A DNA stretch of 64,000 nt from Beaufortia kweichowensis (GCA_019155185.1 CM032811.1:1418287-1482286); one strand, 5' to 3'; shown: positions 25,440-40,700, numbered from the stretch's first letter. Numbers and translations: made by a program. The notes: a model not told the origin generated them from the letters alone.

Positions 25440-27930
25440 GTTTTTATTAGGTTATAGAAGTCATAATATATAAAACCGTATAAAAACAGTATATATTTTA
25501 ATTTCTACTATAGAAAGTTTCAAAATCATCTACTACAAATTGTGCTACAGTTACTTTAGTAAACTCCATGCAAATGTCAGCCTTACCACAAAAAAGGCTT
25601 ATATTTTTATTTGGTGGTGTAAATAGCCATGTGACGTTTTTTAAGCATTTTTAATGTTAAATGGTTTTCAAAATGTGGATTCATAACAGTCCATACTCCT
25701 CATAAATAACTATTTTATGCTATTAGAAAAAAATCATGTCTTCTCCAATTTGTTTGGTATTATCGCTTCTGGTTTGTATATAAAATAAACAATATAAAAG
25801 AAAAGTGCGCAAGATATAATTTAATAAAGAAATAGTTTAACAGTATTTGTAGTTAAACATACAACTTACCTTCTAATAATCCTAGTCATTCAGTAAGTCA
25901 TTCAGGTCGCTTGGCTCACTCAATGATTTGTCAATGTAAAAACTATTTGAGAATAGTTTAATAGCTCTATTTTTATATAAATATAAAACATAAAAGTTAA
26001 CTTCTAAAAGTGCTTCTAAAAAGTTAATGATGTTCCGATAGCTCAATGGTTTGTTATTGTCCCAAAAGTGTTTCTGGCACAGATGTTTTTCTACCCGTTA
26101 AACAGGTGTGTCCTATTTCATCCACTCACATTGGCGTACATTAAGTATTTCATAACAAGCCACAGTTAAAATAGAAACCATCACAGAAATGCTAATGGAT
26201 TTAATGGTTATAATGGTTTTAATGTAAACATAATGGTCTTTACTGGTGTCACACTACATAAAAAAGTGTAATGAATCAGTGGAGGTAATAATAATGAAAA
26301 TGATTAGAAATTTTTTTTTTTTTAGCAGCAAGATCAAATTCATAATGTTTTTGAGTCACATTTATGAACATCAGACTTTACTGCCAGGGGCAGATTCAAT
26401 TTCCATGACCTTACAGCAGGTCTCAGGTCAGTTTTCAGAGGTCACCTTCAGTGTAAAAGCCTGTTTATCAACGCACTCTAAAGCAACTTGGTCAGTCCAC
26501 TTCTTCTCTCAACCTTCATTTACAGGGTTGACCCCAGGCGTTAATGCTTCTGTTATCAGGAACAACTGAGATAACAGTCCTGAAAGCAAAGTCACGAGGA
26601 AAAAGTAATGTAGAAACAATCTCTGAATGATAAAATATGTTTTCTTTGTGCCAATCAGCAAGAGTCACATGTTGCTTGTTTGCACCTTATAGAGAGTGGT
26701 TTTTTTACTCCGTGTTGTTTTTCTCACAAATCCAGGTCAAAAAACAAAACCATTATAGATGAAGCATGAAAAGCGTAAAATTGACGCTCAGATGTTGTTT
26801 TTCATAGGTCAGGAGATTCGATGGACATTCAGTCATATTTCATTTCAGTAACTTTTAGTTTCTCCTAAAATTCCTTAGGAAACAAATGAGAGAAAATATA
26901 TTGTAACGTGTACATAAAATAGTTTAAAATTGTTAAATTTGAAGAGAAATGTTTGAGTTCATATTAAAATCATCAATAATTTTGATGATGAATTTTTCTC
27001 ATTGCAGACTTGACAATTCTGAACTCAGTTTGTGACATTGTTGAAATCTCTTCTGAAACTCTAATGAAGACATTTGTGGGTCTATTCCTCAGGATAAATA
27101 TCTGAGACACAAGAGACTTAAGTGAAGGTTTCTATTTGCTTTTCTTTTAATCTCATTGATTTCTATGAGACATGATGATTCACCTGGATCTTGCTCTTGG
27201 TTTATATTTATAGACAAGACCTTAATATATTTTCAACATTTTTAAGTGCTACGTATCAAACAATAGTTTTTGACTGACAGTGTAACATTATTTATTGATG
27301 AGAATTGAATGGCAGAAGTAGTTTCAGTTTGAGGTCGAATAAGACAGTCTTTAGACTTAGACTGCAAATGTAAGAAGTATGAGTAAATGCAGAATAGATC
27401 CACTAGAGAGCAGCAGGGGCACATGTTTCTGTGTGTTAGTGACGCATATGATTCTTAAACTTTTTACATTTTGTTTGTTTAAATTTAACAATGTGGGGAA
27501 ATCAGTTCTGTTAGTTTACAGCCTTTTTGTATTGATTGTTTACAAATAAACTACGATAATTTCATAAGATTAATTCTAATGATCATTTCATAAGACGTCA
27601 TAAAACTGTGGTGAAATGGCGCCATCTGGCGGCCCCACATTCGAGAAACACTGGTTTATACTATATCATTGGTGTATTTTGTGCTATGGTTTCACTATTT
27701 TTAACTTTTTTACCCGTTTAAAAAAATATTAATGTATTATAATGTTTTATTGTTATACCAGATTAAAATAATATTTTTTAATCATTTTTTCATTTAGCAT
27801 TTTAATGCATCAATCCATTTCTGTTTGCTCAACAAAAAACATACTCGAGATGGTTCTTGTGAGAATAACCCCGTCCAATTTGACAAATTAAACGCACTTA
27901 TTAAGAAAACACGAAATTTTGTTTAAAATC
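25440..27930. other. Interval between trim50 and atp1b3
   Basis: About 2.5 kb of AT-rich DNA upstream of trim50 and downstream of the atp1b3 poly(A) signal. It has a family A copy at 25605 and no exon that I can support. Confidence 0.5.
25605..25795 (+). repeat. Dispersed repeat family A, copy 4
   Basis: TTTGGTGGTGTAAATAGCCA to GCTTCTGGTTTGTATATAAA; diverged copy just upstream of trim50. Confidence 0.65.
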
Positions 27931-27933
27931 ACT

Positions 27934-28769
27934 TTTATTTCAAGATCTTTAAACTCATACAGAGCGTAAGGCATCTGCACAAATAACAGTTTCTGCAGAG
28001 GTTTAAAAAACTCACTTCCCTCAGATGGTAGTCGGGTTTCAAACATGGTTCGATATAGATGTTTTTGGTGTTTTCCCTTTCCCCCTCCTTAAATTTTTTC
28101 ATTTCTCAATAATCTTAAATTACAGCTATTATATAATTTCATACTCTTGATTTCTTACAGCAGTCAGACGCAGTGAGAGCAATGACAGAGAAAGAGAGTG
28201 TTTAAATCCATTAAATATGTACATAGAGGCTTCACGTCACACGCACACACACGCGGCAGGCTATACTACTATGGGAGGGAGCAGACCACATCGACATCTA
28301 TTTACAGGTCCCTATACTTTACTACACGATGACACTTTGTTCTCTCTTAAGGGTTGACGGAGGTTTAAAATCGATATGCGTGTTGTTTTTCCTTCAGGTT
28401 TTATATATTCTGTGGGTGAGCAACGGGCTCCAGGATAACTGGTTGGGGGTGAGATCAACAAATTATGATGTAAACGACAACTAAAATCATGATTTACCTT
28501 CAAACACACTATTCCAACACTGAGCCCCATCCATTGCACAGGACAAATGAGCATTTCTATGCATTAAACTTTACGGTAACCCAAGATGAGGTTTAAACGT
28601 AACCTTGGATTAACATTCATACTACGCTTGATGCGTAACGGCTCCGATCAAACTTTTAGGATGGGTGAGCTGTATGGGTACAGGGCGGTGAGATGTAAAC
28701 GTGTGATGAGAAGGGGCGAGGTTTGAGCGAGAGGAACCGACATCGTGCGTCTCCGGTGAATGATCCCGG
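27934..28769 (-). other. atp1b3: atp1b3 3' untranslated region with poly(A) signal
   Basis: After the atp1b3 stop there is no further coding exon on this strand for several kilobases. A canonical AATAAA (minus strand) lies at 27934-27939, giving a 3' UTR of about 840 nt. A short CA-rich tract is at about 28236-28256. Confidence 0.6.
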
Positions 28770-31700
28770 TTACTTGAACACTTTCACCCGGAAGGTGATG
28801 CGGCCCAAGAACTTGTCACGCTCGTCGTTGTTGATCAGGTCCGAGCCCTCCACCTTGCACTCGATGGTGAGCTCAGAGTTATAGTCTTCCTCCGCCAGCA
28901 GCAGCTTCACGGCTACAACAGGCTGGATGTAGTTCGGCTGAAGAGAAAATGAAAGAGAATGTGTTATGGATGTGCCAAAAAAAGAGGCAACATACTTTTC
29001 TGTAATTTAAAAAACCAGAAGCAATAACACCCACCAAAAGAGGAAGGGATGACTATTCAAAGAACATGAAATAGTTATTTTATATTCATTTGCATAAGCT
29101 CATTTATAAGGAATATTTTTGACAATTTTGAAATCAGCACTTTGCCTGACTATGAAAAATCATGATTTAAACACAAACAAATGCTTTAAAAACTTTAAGA
29201 GAGACCTCACATGAGGATTTAAACCACCAAATATTGACATCTCATTTTATATGGTTGAAAACAAAAATCGTAAATACAGGCAAAGTCTCGAAACCTGGCA
29301 CAAAAAAAAACAATATAATGCTGGCTTTATCACATCATTAATGAAAACTAAAAATATATAATTCAAGTTGCAATCTGTAACGTTACTGTTTAAAAATGAA
29401 CACAAATCAGTTATTGAAAATAGATGCATTGACTTGACCATAGTAATTTTTATTCCTACTATGGAAAGTCAATAGGGTCCAATTTTTAGGCTAACTATTC
29501 CTGTAAGTTCAGTGGTCAAAACTGTTTACTTTTCTTATCTGAATCACAACAGTAATCTTACAATATCTAAAAAATCATTTATAAACTAAGGTGTCCCCAT
29601 GTAAAGTATGTAAACTGCAATTTTACATTTTAAACAGAGATGGCGATATAAGTTACGGACTGCGTCTTTAAATGCTTAAAAAAAGCATAAAAAAATACAC
29701 TGTTAAGGTGTATTGCCTTTTTTTTATCAATGATACGTTACATTTGTTTAAACAAAGTGCATACAATACAATACAAAATATGTGTATTGTACTTACATGT
29801 GCTTTTTTGCCATAGTAGGGAAAGTAACTCTTGTCGATCTTGCCCTCTGTGGGGAAATACTGTATCTGCAGAGAAGTTTCTTTCTGTTTTTAGAGAGAGA
29901 TGATGACAGAGAGTGAGATCACACCCATACACTGTACTGACAATGTGTGTCATGCGACTCGTGTACAGTTGCCAGTAGCAACAGATTCCCCTCACATCAC
30001 TCAAACCGATGACACAAAGAAAAAACCTCTTCAAACACACAAAGACATCTGATGTTACACATATCGAACAAGGGAAATCTCTGATCATCTTCTAATACAA
30101 ACATTAATTCATAATTATTTTCTCACTGCAGGTAAAAAGCAAAAGCATGAAGCATTAAACTGTTTCCACAGATCCTGGAACAGTTGCAAGGGTCAGATCC
30201 TGGTGTGCATTCAATAACTGGTTCATCTTTTATTAAGTGAACCAAAATGAGATGATTTGCCGTAAGCTTTGGGAATGGTTGTGTGTCCAGGGACAGGTCA
30301 CAGTTATTGCATGCTTGCTTATAGTCCAATGAAAACGCTAAAACAAAGTAGTTTATATTATACTGTATAGTCAGTCATATAGATTTAATAATCAAATTAA
30401 ATTGTCATATTTAAGCATCAGCACAGAAGCCTGAATCAATGCGCAGTGTTTCATTAAGCGCTTTCACACATGTGGCTTTACATTTAACATTTTATTTATT
30501 TAGTCGTCACATGATGGCAATGAATGTAAAAAAAGATCAGGATTTTGAAGTAGCTAACACAAGGCCTCAATTAACATTCAGACAAAATACAACAAAAGTA
30601 ACATTTTACATGCACTAGAAATTTGTAAAATAAAAGCTTAAGGCAACAATTTATCTATAAATATTCATTCATATTTTTTGGTATGGTACCTTTTTTTTAT
30701 GAAAGAAACAAGGTAATGGAGGTCACGTGAACTACCATTGACCAATCAGAATCAAGGACTGAAACAAACTTTTTATAAGTAACAATATACAAGAATTCTG
30801 TTTGGTTTGGGTTTTAAAAAATACGCAAATCATGCAAGAATGGTTTTACAAACAATTTGCATGATTTGTCGTACTACGGCTGCAAAAGTTAAAGCATATA
30901 TTATAAAAGTCAATAGTGTGAAAGTCGCCACTGAAGCGCTGCAAGATCTCTATTAGTGAAGGTTTGTTTAGTAAGAAACAGCAAGATTGAAACAGCAAGA
31001 CTGAAACAGCAAGGACCATCTGCACAATTTAAGAGCAAAAGCGTTAAAGTTGAAAAGAGAGAGTTCCTAAGGAGCGAAGGGCACTTCCTTGTGTCCGCTG
31101 TATACCTTCAAGGATCACACATGGGTGAGAGGTCACAGAGAGGTTGTGAGGTAAGACGTGGCGAAATAATGATTTTAATAGGACAAGTGATAAACGGGGC
31201 AGGTCTGATATGAGCGTCTCATGTATGCAGCACAGAAATACTTGAAGGAAGCAAACAAATGTTTAAAAACACGTTCAACATTGCACAATCCGTCCCTGAT
31301 ATTGGACTTTGTAGACACGTTAAAGAAATTCTTGCCTTTTTGACCTCAGAAACTCTGTTTGTTTTTTTGCTAATGGAATTTTTCTGAACCACCATGAATT
31401 TGAACCACAAATATATAACAAAATACTAGTGTTCAGTACCAGCTAAAAGTTTAAAAACGCATCAAAACCACAAAACAACGCAAGTGTAACTGTAGGAATT
31501 ATGTTGTGACTGAAAGCATCCGAAATAAATGAACAAAAGTAGTCACACTTTTTTTCACTATCTATGCTGGACTCTTATTGGCTGCTTTTAATTCATTATT
31601 TGCTCCTTGTATCCCATTTCAAAAATATGTTTTAAATAAAATTTGATGGTGGTTGGGGACGTACACGTTTGTAGTGTAAACCCTAATGTGACTTGATGCG

Positions 31701-34700
31701 TGCTAGACAACATCAATGGACATCCTCGGGACAAACACACGTTAAAACAGAACGGGTGGATACAATGAACGCTTTTAAAGAACTGAATTAAAAATAACTC
31801 AATTCAAGTATGTTTGAGGTACTCGACCTGATATTTTTCGGTACCGGGTGTAAACGAGGTCATAGGGCATCACTGTGGTTGTTCTACATACTCTCTATGG
31901 CTGGGGTTTGAAGGTATACATTATGTCTAGAATGAGGGCAGATTAAAGCACCAGAGACAAAGCAGTAAGGAAAGAAGCAGCAAGGAGATGGAAAAGGCCC
32001 AGGGCTAGGACCCTGGGGACACAATGGGGGCTGGGGCCCGACATCTTACCCACCATTGAAACTGCTGGCCCTATAGGCAGCGTGGAGAGAGACCAGATAC
32101 AAACAGATGTGTGAAAACGTGAGATGGAAACACACTCGCACGCATAAACTTTGACTGAAACAAACACGTCATACTCGTCTTAGCACATACCAGCACACTC
32201 AGCCACATGAATGTACACACTGAAGCTGTAGTGCAGTATGTGTTACCTTGGCAGCGCAGCTGATGTGCGGGTCTCCTCGTGGTCTCAGCCCGATAACCTG
32301 CAAGTGATAAGAAACAAACACTGAACAAACATCCTTAAGATACACACTCGTTTTACAACATTGGAAAAGATGTGCGGGTGGTCTTTGGCTGAACCGTACG
32401 TTTTAACTCTGAAATGCAGAAATCTTTGAACTAGGCTGACCTCAAACTTTAAAGGTGTAACGTGTATTTCATATTCAATATTTTCCCATTGTTTTCCCAT
32501 TATTTGAAGGATAGAATAAATAGATATAAGTATGAATGGATGGACAAACAGGCTGACAGACAGAGAGGTATGGACGGACAGGAGTACGGGTGGACGGACA
32601 GGAGTACGGGTGGACGGACAGACAGACAGACAGAGGTATGGACACAGATAGAAGTATGAACGGATGGATGACTTGGACAAACAGATGGATAGATACATGG
32701 AGATACATGAGATACATGGACAGACAGATGGATAAAACGAGTAGACAGACAGTTTAATGGATACAAAACAAACAGTATGGTTAGATAAACAGATAGAAGT
32801 ATGTACGGACGGAGAGATGGACAAATAGAACGATGGATGGATGAACGACTGGGCAGGCACAGACAGGTAACTCACTCGATTCATCTTGACCAGGACACAC
32901 GGTTGACCCTCAGCGTAGCCAAAAGTACCATCAGCCAGTCCAGAGCACTGTCGCAGCAGACTTCTCTTAAACCTGCACACCTTTTTCTCCTCAACATCAT
33001 CTTGCTCATAGTATATGCCCTCAGGACACAGCTCATTCGCCTCCTGCACAGAGTCATTGTACTCTGAAGAGACACAGAAGAAAGAGAATGTAGATGATGA
33101 GTCACAGGTCTTTCAGCAAGACTCTGAAAATAAATACAATCGCACCATCATTTCGAAAGTCTCACATAAACATGACTCATCCTAATACAAGACATTGAAG
33201 AGCCACAAAACTTTCCTTTCCTGAGGATTTTACTATTGAAACAGGAAGCTGAAGACACTGGCAAACCACGACAAACTACAAGTTATATCTACAGTAGGTA
33301 GTGGCTGGTGACATCTGGCACTTTCTCATTGTTAGACCTTAACAAGCAATAGTTATGAAATAGGACTAGGTTTAACAAAGTCTGGAAGTTTAAAGACATC
33401 TCATTTCGGTCTGGAACTAACAGAGTAGTCTCTTGGAGGTCTGGGATTGTAAGGTTATGTTATCAGATCAGGTCCTGACCAACATCAGAAAAATCATCAG
33501 AGATGCCAGACATGGTTCAGTTTAAGCAACAGTCTCATCATTCTTCTGTATTGCTGGAAAGCAAATGTATAGGAAGGTGAAGAATAAGTGATGTACTCAC
33601 GCTGCAGGAAGGACTCCAGGTGCGACACGTAGTTGTTGTATTGCTGGGGAATGGAGCGGTTAAACACAATATCCATGGACTTTGGCCTGATCATCAGCCC
33701 TGAGGACGCAACACCAATGCAGATATACATCATATGGATCTAGTGCAGATTCAGTTGCCATGACAACACATAAATATCAAGAATATCTTTCTTTCTATTC
33801 CCGTTTAATTTTCTACATCGGTTACTACAATGCATGTAAACACTCTATTGCTATTGACATGTCAACGTCTGGCATAAGTTAGAGATGGGACTATCTTTCT
33901 ATCAGATCGATGGCAGATGAGATGAGACCTGCACAGAGATGACACCGTTCACCTTTAAATGACAAAGTGACGCTTTCCAGATGATACGCTCTTTGGCAGA
34001 TGTCTTGGCAACGTATAATGTGTTTAATGTGGATTTCATCATTATATGTGAAAACCTTGTGCCAAAACCTGTGCTCATTAATACCTGCCTAAAAAACAGA
34101 CTGGGAACATTCAACGCTTTGATAATTGGACCACAACTCGTCTGAAATGATGTCCAACTGTGACTGTACTGAGAACATTCTGTTACTGAAAGATCTAGAG
34201 GATGGGGGAGTGAGTATGAAGAGGGGGTTAGTGGGAGGAATAAATTGACACTTGGAGAAGGATGAATGATGGAGAGAAAGAGCGAGTCTCACATTCCCGG
34301 GTCTAACAGCGCCGAAGGACAGAATTGGAGCACTCCACACGAGTGTGTGGGTTGCCGAGTGCGACTGTACGTGTGTGTGGGGGAAGTTAATGGATGATGT
34401 GTAACACTGCTGAGACTGCTGTTGTGTTCTGAACGCAACAGAGGTAACTGTAAAAATAGCGCAGATCCTCCAAATACAGGTCAATGGAAGATGTTGCAGA
34501 TACCGGAAACTAAGGTGTGAAAACGAGCCGATAGTTCTGCATCAAAACTGTGTTGTGTCATAATATGTTGCGTCATAAGCTACAAAACCCTTCCCGTACC
34601 GTTGTAATGGGTTTGTTACCTGGATTGGCCACTCGGTCCCTGTATTTGGGAGTGTAATCGTCCAGAGTCTGTAGCATCACCCACATGGTGAGCGTGAACA

Positions 34701-37700
34701 TTCCAGCCAGGAATCCATAGAAGACCAAATAAAAGAGGAAAATGAGAGCTGCAGACAGAAAGAGCCAAAGAAAAAACAAATATTTTATTTATGGTCAAAC
34801 CACCCGGGGGTGATTTTCCAGAATTACCAGCTGCACAGAACACAATTCTTTTCAATTATGCAGCAAACAGATAATACAGTAATACACGGGCATCACAGCC
34901 TTCCACTGTCAAAGTCTTTAAAGGCAAAAAAATAAAGCTCGTTTTTTCATAAAGCACTGCTGTTTCTACAAAATGAGTCACAAAGGTCAAGCAGGAAACT
35001 ATGTACGTGCAATGTAAATCTGTGTGTTGAAATATTTCACAATCTCTTTGTTAGACATCTCAGAGCAGACCATCACGTCTGATAAATATGATGAATTGAC
35101 AAATATGATAAATAACTGTGAAGCTGTTTAATGAAAATATGACGTTCTTTCTTCTGCAGAACACAAAAGATATTTTGAAGAATGTTGGTAGACAACCAAC
35201 ACTGACTTCCATTATATGAACACAAAACCACTGAGACATCTCTCAAAATATCTTCTTTTGGATTTCACAGATGAAACAAAGTCACCGACAGGTTTTGAAT
35301 GACATGATCAGCATAGAGCCATTACTGAAGATGACAAAAGCAGCAGCTGTAACACACAGTTTAGACAGATAATGATACGTGTGAACAGACGGGAGGTTGG
35401 AGAGGAGGTGGAATTGTAAAATGAGGAATGTAACAGCTGAACGCCAAACATTTCTGCTCATTTCCAACAGGTGGAAAAGAAAAAATAGAATTAAAACGGG
35501 GTGTTAACTATTTCTTACAGTACAGGTAGATATTTCAAATGTTTTTGGCTCAGTGGATGGTTGAATTATCCAAGAGGACATTTGTAACAAATTAGATAAA
35601 GACACAATAACTGAATTTCTGCCACACACACGCACACAATCTTTAGGAAAAGACATATTCCTCATAAATGAAATAAAATTCTTTGAAAAGTCATCTCTAC
35701 TATTTGTTGGCCATTATTGCTACATGGATATTGCCTCTCAAAACCGTGTATAGACTGATGTTTTTCTGATGTCTGGACTGCATCAGTAGGGGTAAGACAG
35801 GGTCGGAGTTCAAAGCAATATAACTAGCAGCAGAAAAGCAGTAAAACAGAATATGAGCGTGAGAGAGCCATTGAGAGCGAGTGAGAGAGCCATTGAGAGC
35901 GAGTGAGAGAGCCATTGAGAGCGCTGCTGGAGCTGCTGGTGGTGGTGATGGGGGTGGTGATGGGGGTCTTGGTTTAATTATAGATGCATTTCTTCTCTGC
36001 TGTGATGTCTCTGAGGTAGACTGGTACTATAAATAGGATCTGGGGGAGGACACTTCAGATGGCACAGCACTGGCCTGAGGAGATCTGTGCTTCTGTTCTC
36101 TGTCATAATATTCCTCTGCTCTTGTGTACTGACACACCAAACATGCAAATGAACAACCGTCATGACATGTATACAGAGCACTCCACGTAACCTAAATTGA
36201 AAATAATGGATTGAAATAATTTTCAATTGAAACAAACACAGTTGGTCGGCCGTACGTCAAAACTGTCATTTACATCCCTTCAAGGCTGTTACACACACAG
36301 TTTATTTTGTACAATGTGGCTTCGAATAATAAAAGCGTGCAAGGATGGATGCTGTCAAGCTCCAAAATTGATTTATGGAGTAAGATACGCTTGGGTTTCA
36401 TATTTGCTGATGCTATAGATTTCGGGTTCTTGGTAAAAACGACCCTATCTGTCATTTCACCTATTAATTTCACTATTTGACATGGTCTTGCTTAGTAAAT
36501 ATGAAAGATATCAAGGTTATATTTTCAAGGAATGATCTTTACATTATGTAGGATGATTTTATGTAGAAAACATGAAAAGGCTTTTCACAGACTGGGTCAT
36601 AAATGGTAAAGGCGCTCTCATTTTTAAATCACTTGGATAAAAGCATCTGCTAAATAAACATTGAAATAGTTATTGACTGAAAATCATCGGTCTGTATCCA
36701 TCAATATGCATTAAATCAATTGTCAAATAAGCTCAAAATATTTGTTTCCTCTCCCGAACGTAACAGTTTACTTTAAAGGACATTTACTGTAATAACCCAC
36801 TGTCTAGTAACATCTGATAAAGCATCAGTTTGTCACAAATTGTCTTTGTAATCAACAAGAGTTTTGTGTTTTTATGTCCTCTAAATAACTTTTCTAGATG
36901 CTGATGAGGGAGGACACAAATACTAAAGAGAAACAACACAATATGAAACCACATCCCATATTCACCGGACCATCGGACACTCCTTTTCCACAGGATTTAT
37001 GGTTGCCAAACTTTGTGTAGAGTTAGTGCACAATAACCAGCGACTAAACGTCTAAACGTACAGGTTCACTTTGGACTGAGCACGTGGAAATCCATCCCAT
37101 AAATCCCATAAAAATCCCCTTTGAAGCACAGTAGCACACTGTACAGTTGGAACGCACCCAAAGAAAGTGTAGACGAGACATCAATACTGGAAGATGATTA
37201 GTGAGAGAAGAGGCCGGCCATCACTATCAGAGAGCCACTCGAGTCATCATCATCACCTCTCTCTCATGAATTTATTTGGTGTTGCTAAAATTACACACTT
37301 TTAAATGTCAATGACTGTTTTTAACTGCGGTAAATAAGCAGTCGTACACTTTATAAAGTTACAAGTGAGCCAATTCTGTGACCACAATCATTTTCCTCTT
37401 AAAGGCCTTTTTTTCAGCAAACAGAAAGTAGAATGTGATGGGACAAAGATAAACACAGATAATAAAAAGAGGCTTGGGTTGGCTTAAAGGCACAATATGT
37501 AATTTTGCCACGGTTGTATATTTAAAACAACATTAAAGGTGTAGCTTAATGATGCTGTGAAGACCGTGAAATGATGGAGGTTCGTCTTCACCTCAACTGC
37601 TGATGAAAACCAATCCGACGGGACCCACAAACCATGTTTGCGGATAATTAAATGAAGTTTTATAACCGCTATAACTCAGCTGCAAGTAAATGAATGTTTA

Positions 37701-40700
37701 CCGCTAAATTACCATTCATACATGTCACTTTATATCAAATTAAATTGTGTCTTGGAGTTATCTTTCGCGACAGCTGCAAATGACAATAAATGTTTTGTGT
37801 TCCAGGACTTTAAGAATTAAGATTATGACATTACCCAGATGATAGCCGTTTTAACAGCATTTCAGATTAAAATCTTTGTCAATAACTATGACTTTACATA
37901 ATTAAATATATTTTTTTCTACAGATTGCAGCTTTAAGAACAATAATGAAGCCCATGACTCACAATCACATCACTGACAAATGAGCAGAGAAGCGTCTTTA
38001 TCAGTCTCCTGTGTTTCTCTTAGCTGTGAGAAATCAAACCTCCTGAAGTATCAGATACTCAAGTTAAAAATACCTCCTTGCAGGCGGTTGGGGTTGGGGG
38101 TGAGTCCGGTGGTGCTGTAGGGGTAATTTAGGTTACCGTAGCGAGACTGAGCGAGTGAGATCTGTTTTTCTGTAAGAAGATACTCCTCAGCTACATACTA
38201 TACCATTGACTATGGCACGAGCAGACGTTGACATAAACAAGCACATGTAACTGTAAGGAAAAGAACGACTGTCCCCTTTAACATTTCATTTAAAGTCACC
38301 AGTGCACGACGTAGAGATGATTTGAAATCGTGATGTAGGATTGTGTATGATGCAGGTCTTTGATCAGTTTAACATAACAGCATTTAATATTTTCTTTTTT
38401 TGAAGCAATTGTAAGGGTCAGGAATATGTCATAAGGTCATATTTCTACCCAAAATAAATAAAAGAAATTATATTTTATATTTGTTGCATTGTGAAAAAAG
38501 GTCAAATTCATTATTTGCTCATACAAAACAGTAAAGCACTGCAGTGTTGTTGTCATTTATCAGCACACCTGGAACACCTCTCGTCCAATGACATTCAAAT
38601 GATTAAGTCTTCACTTTCTTACACACTTATTTATAAATGAAAAATGTAACTATAAATAGATTCTTGACTTAATAAGATAATTGCAATCTGTTTTATGGTT
38701 AATAAAAATACAGTAGGGATGTTATTTCAGGACTCCAGCGTTATGAATAAATTCTCACAGAATGTATTTTTTTCCAATTATTAAATCATCTGTTTCTATT
38801 TTACTAAAGCCCCGTTGATAGAGTCCAGACATAAAAAAATGTGTTAAAGTTATCTGCTTCATAAATGTCAATATATATGTGTTATGTGACAAAAAAAACA
38901 CTTTTTTTAAACATACTTTGTAGGATTTCTGTGAATTAAAATACACAAACCAGAAGCAATAATAGCCAACAAATGAAGAAGAGATGACTCTTTAAAGAAC
39001 AATTCTGTTCTTGTTAACAGCACTTTACCTGATTAAACATCTAAAACTGCTTTAAAAACTTTGAGAAAGTCCTCACATGGGTATTTAAGCCACCAAAAAA
39101 ACTTGCATTACAATAGTTTCATACTATCTAAAATGCATTGCAATTAACTTGATATTCATTTTATAGCATGTTCTACCTCAGCGTGTGTTCACCAGGAGAT
39201 AGAATAAGTGTAAATGGCATGGACAGCTTGGCATTAGATGTGAAGGGAGAAGAAACAGCAGTGATGGTGTGAGGAAGAAGCGCTGGAGAACAGCTGAGAC
39301 TCCCAGTATGACTTTCCTCAGTGTCAGAATCCCTCCTCCAGACAAAACACAGAGCGCTTGAATCCCTCAGGCTAGTGTTAATTCATTCACATGCCCGTGG
39401 TGCCACCGTCAACTACACCTTCTCTGATCTCATTAGTACCTCTGTAAATCTATTTGCATGATCTTGTTGCATGAAAGATGAAATGATGTGCTCGTGGAAA
39501 CCCACTGTTACGTTGGTAGGGTGTTGGGAGTTGTTGCCAGGGTGTTGTCAAGGTATCTAAAGTGATGTTAAAGTTAATATTCTGACTTCTTTAATATTGC
39601 ATCTGTTCTTCTTTAAGACTAAGATGACCTTATTTTCATCAACTAGGTGCATGATTTAAGGCCAACTAATGCAAATTTAAGACTTTAAAGTTGTTTAAAT
39701 CCTATGAGCAATAGTAATAGTGATGCTTGTCCTATTAAAAACTATCATCGTGTCATTAGCTGCGTTTGCTTTCAACATCTCTACTCCTTTCAATGTGCTA
39801 GTGTCATCGAGGCTAAAACGGAAAGCTTAAAGAAGTTTACCACACAAGATCCCGCTAATGGGTTTCTGACATCATCTAATTAAATAAGGAAAGATGCCAA
39901 TTCCCACCCGCTGTTCAGTATGGAGGATGAATGGATCCAAGCCAGTCAATGGGAAGCGGCTCCATCACCAAGAAGTTAAAGGAACAGTTCACTGTTCTTC
40001 CAGTAAATCTGCATGCTGTTATTTTTACGTGGAACACAAAATGAGAACTGTAAAGAATTTTAAGTACAATAAAAATTCTTGGTCTGGCTCCAACAACACA
40101 ACAAAACACATAAAACACTTGGATATTTGAATTATGCCTGAAATTATGCATTTTCATGGCCATGGTCACCATGCGGAGTGTAATGATATACTGATATATC
40201 GCATTACAAAAATGTAGGAAGTATCTTACAGCTATAGTGAATCAATTCTGTAACAAAACAAGAAAAATTATTAAAAACTATTTTTAAATAATATTTTGGA
40301 ATATTGGATTCTTTGACTTTGAGATCCATTTTTTACATCACGTTCAATATATCTTGAAGGGATAGTTTATCCAAAAATAAAAATGATTTTATTATTTCCT
40401 CCCCCTCATGTCATGTCAAACCTGTATGACTTTCTTGCTTCAGCAGAACACAGAAGAAGATATTTAGCAAAACGCTGGTTACCGGCTCTCATTCACTTTC
40501 ATAGTATGAACACAAGATACAATAGAAGTCAATGGGTGCCGGTAACCAGCGTTTTGCTAAATATCTTCTTCTGTGTTCCACAAAAGAAACAATCATATAC
40601 AGGGTTTGAATGACATAAGGGTGATAAAATTATAACATAATTTTTGTTTTTGTAATCGTAATCTTGAACTCAATATTGTGCTTCATATTGTGAGATATTA

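Noticed and set aside
32046..32066. Possible 21-nt in-frame microexon on minus in atp1b3 intron 5 (after CCTATAG, before GTAAGA; GQQFQWW)
   Set aside because: Phase fits, but a segment this short arises easily by chance, and known beta subunits have no insert at this point. Not called without junction reads.
32285..33049. 254-codon open frame on minus
   Set aside because: Only its first part (33063-32876) is atp1b3 exon 4; the rest is intron read-through into the tetranucleotide array.
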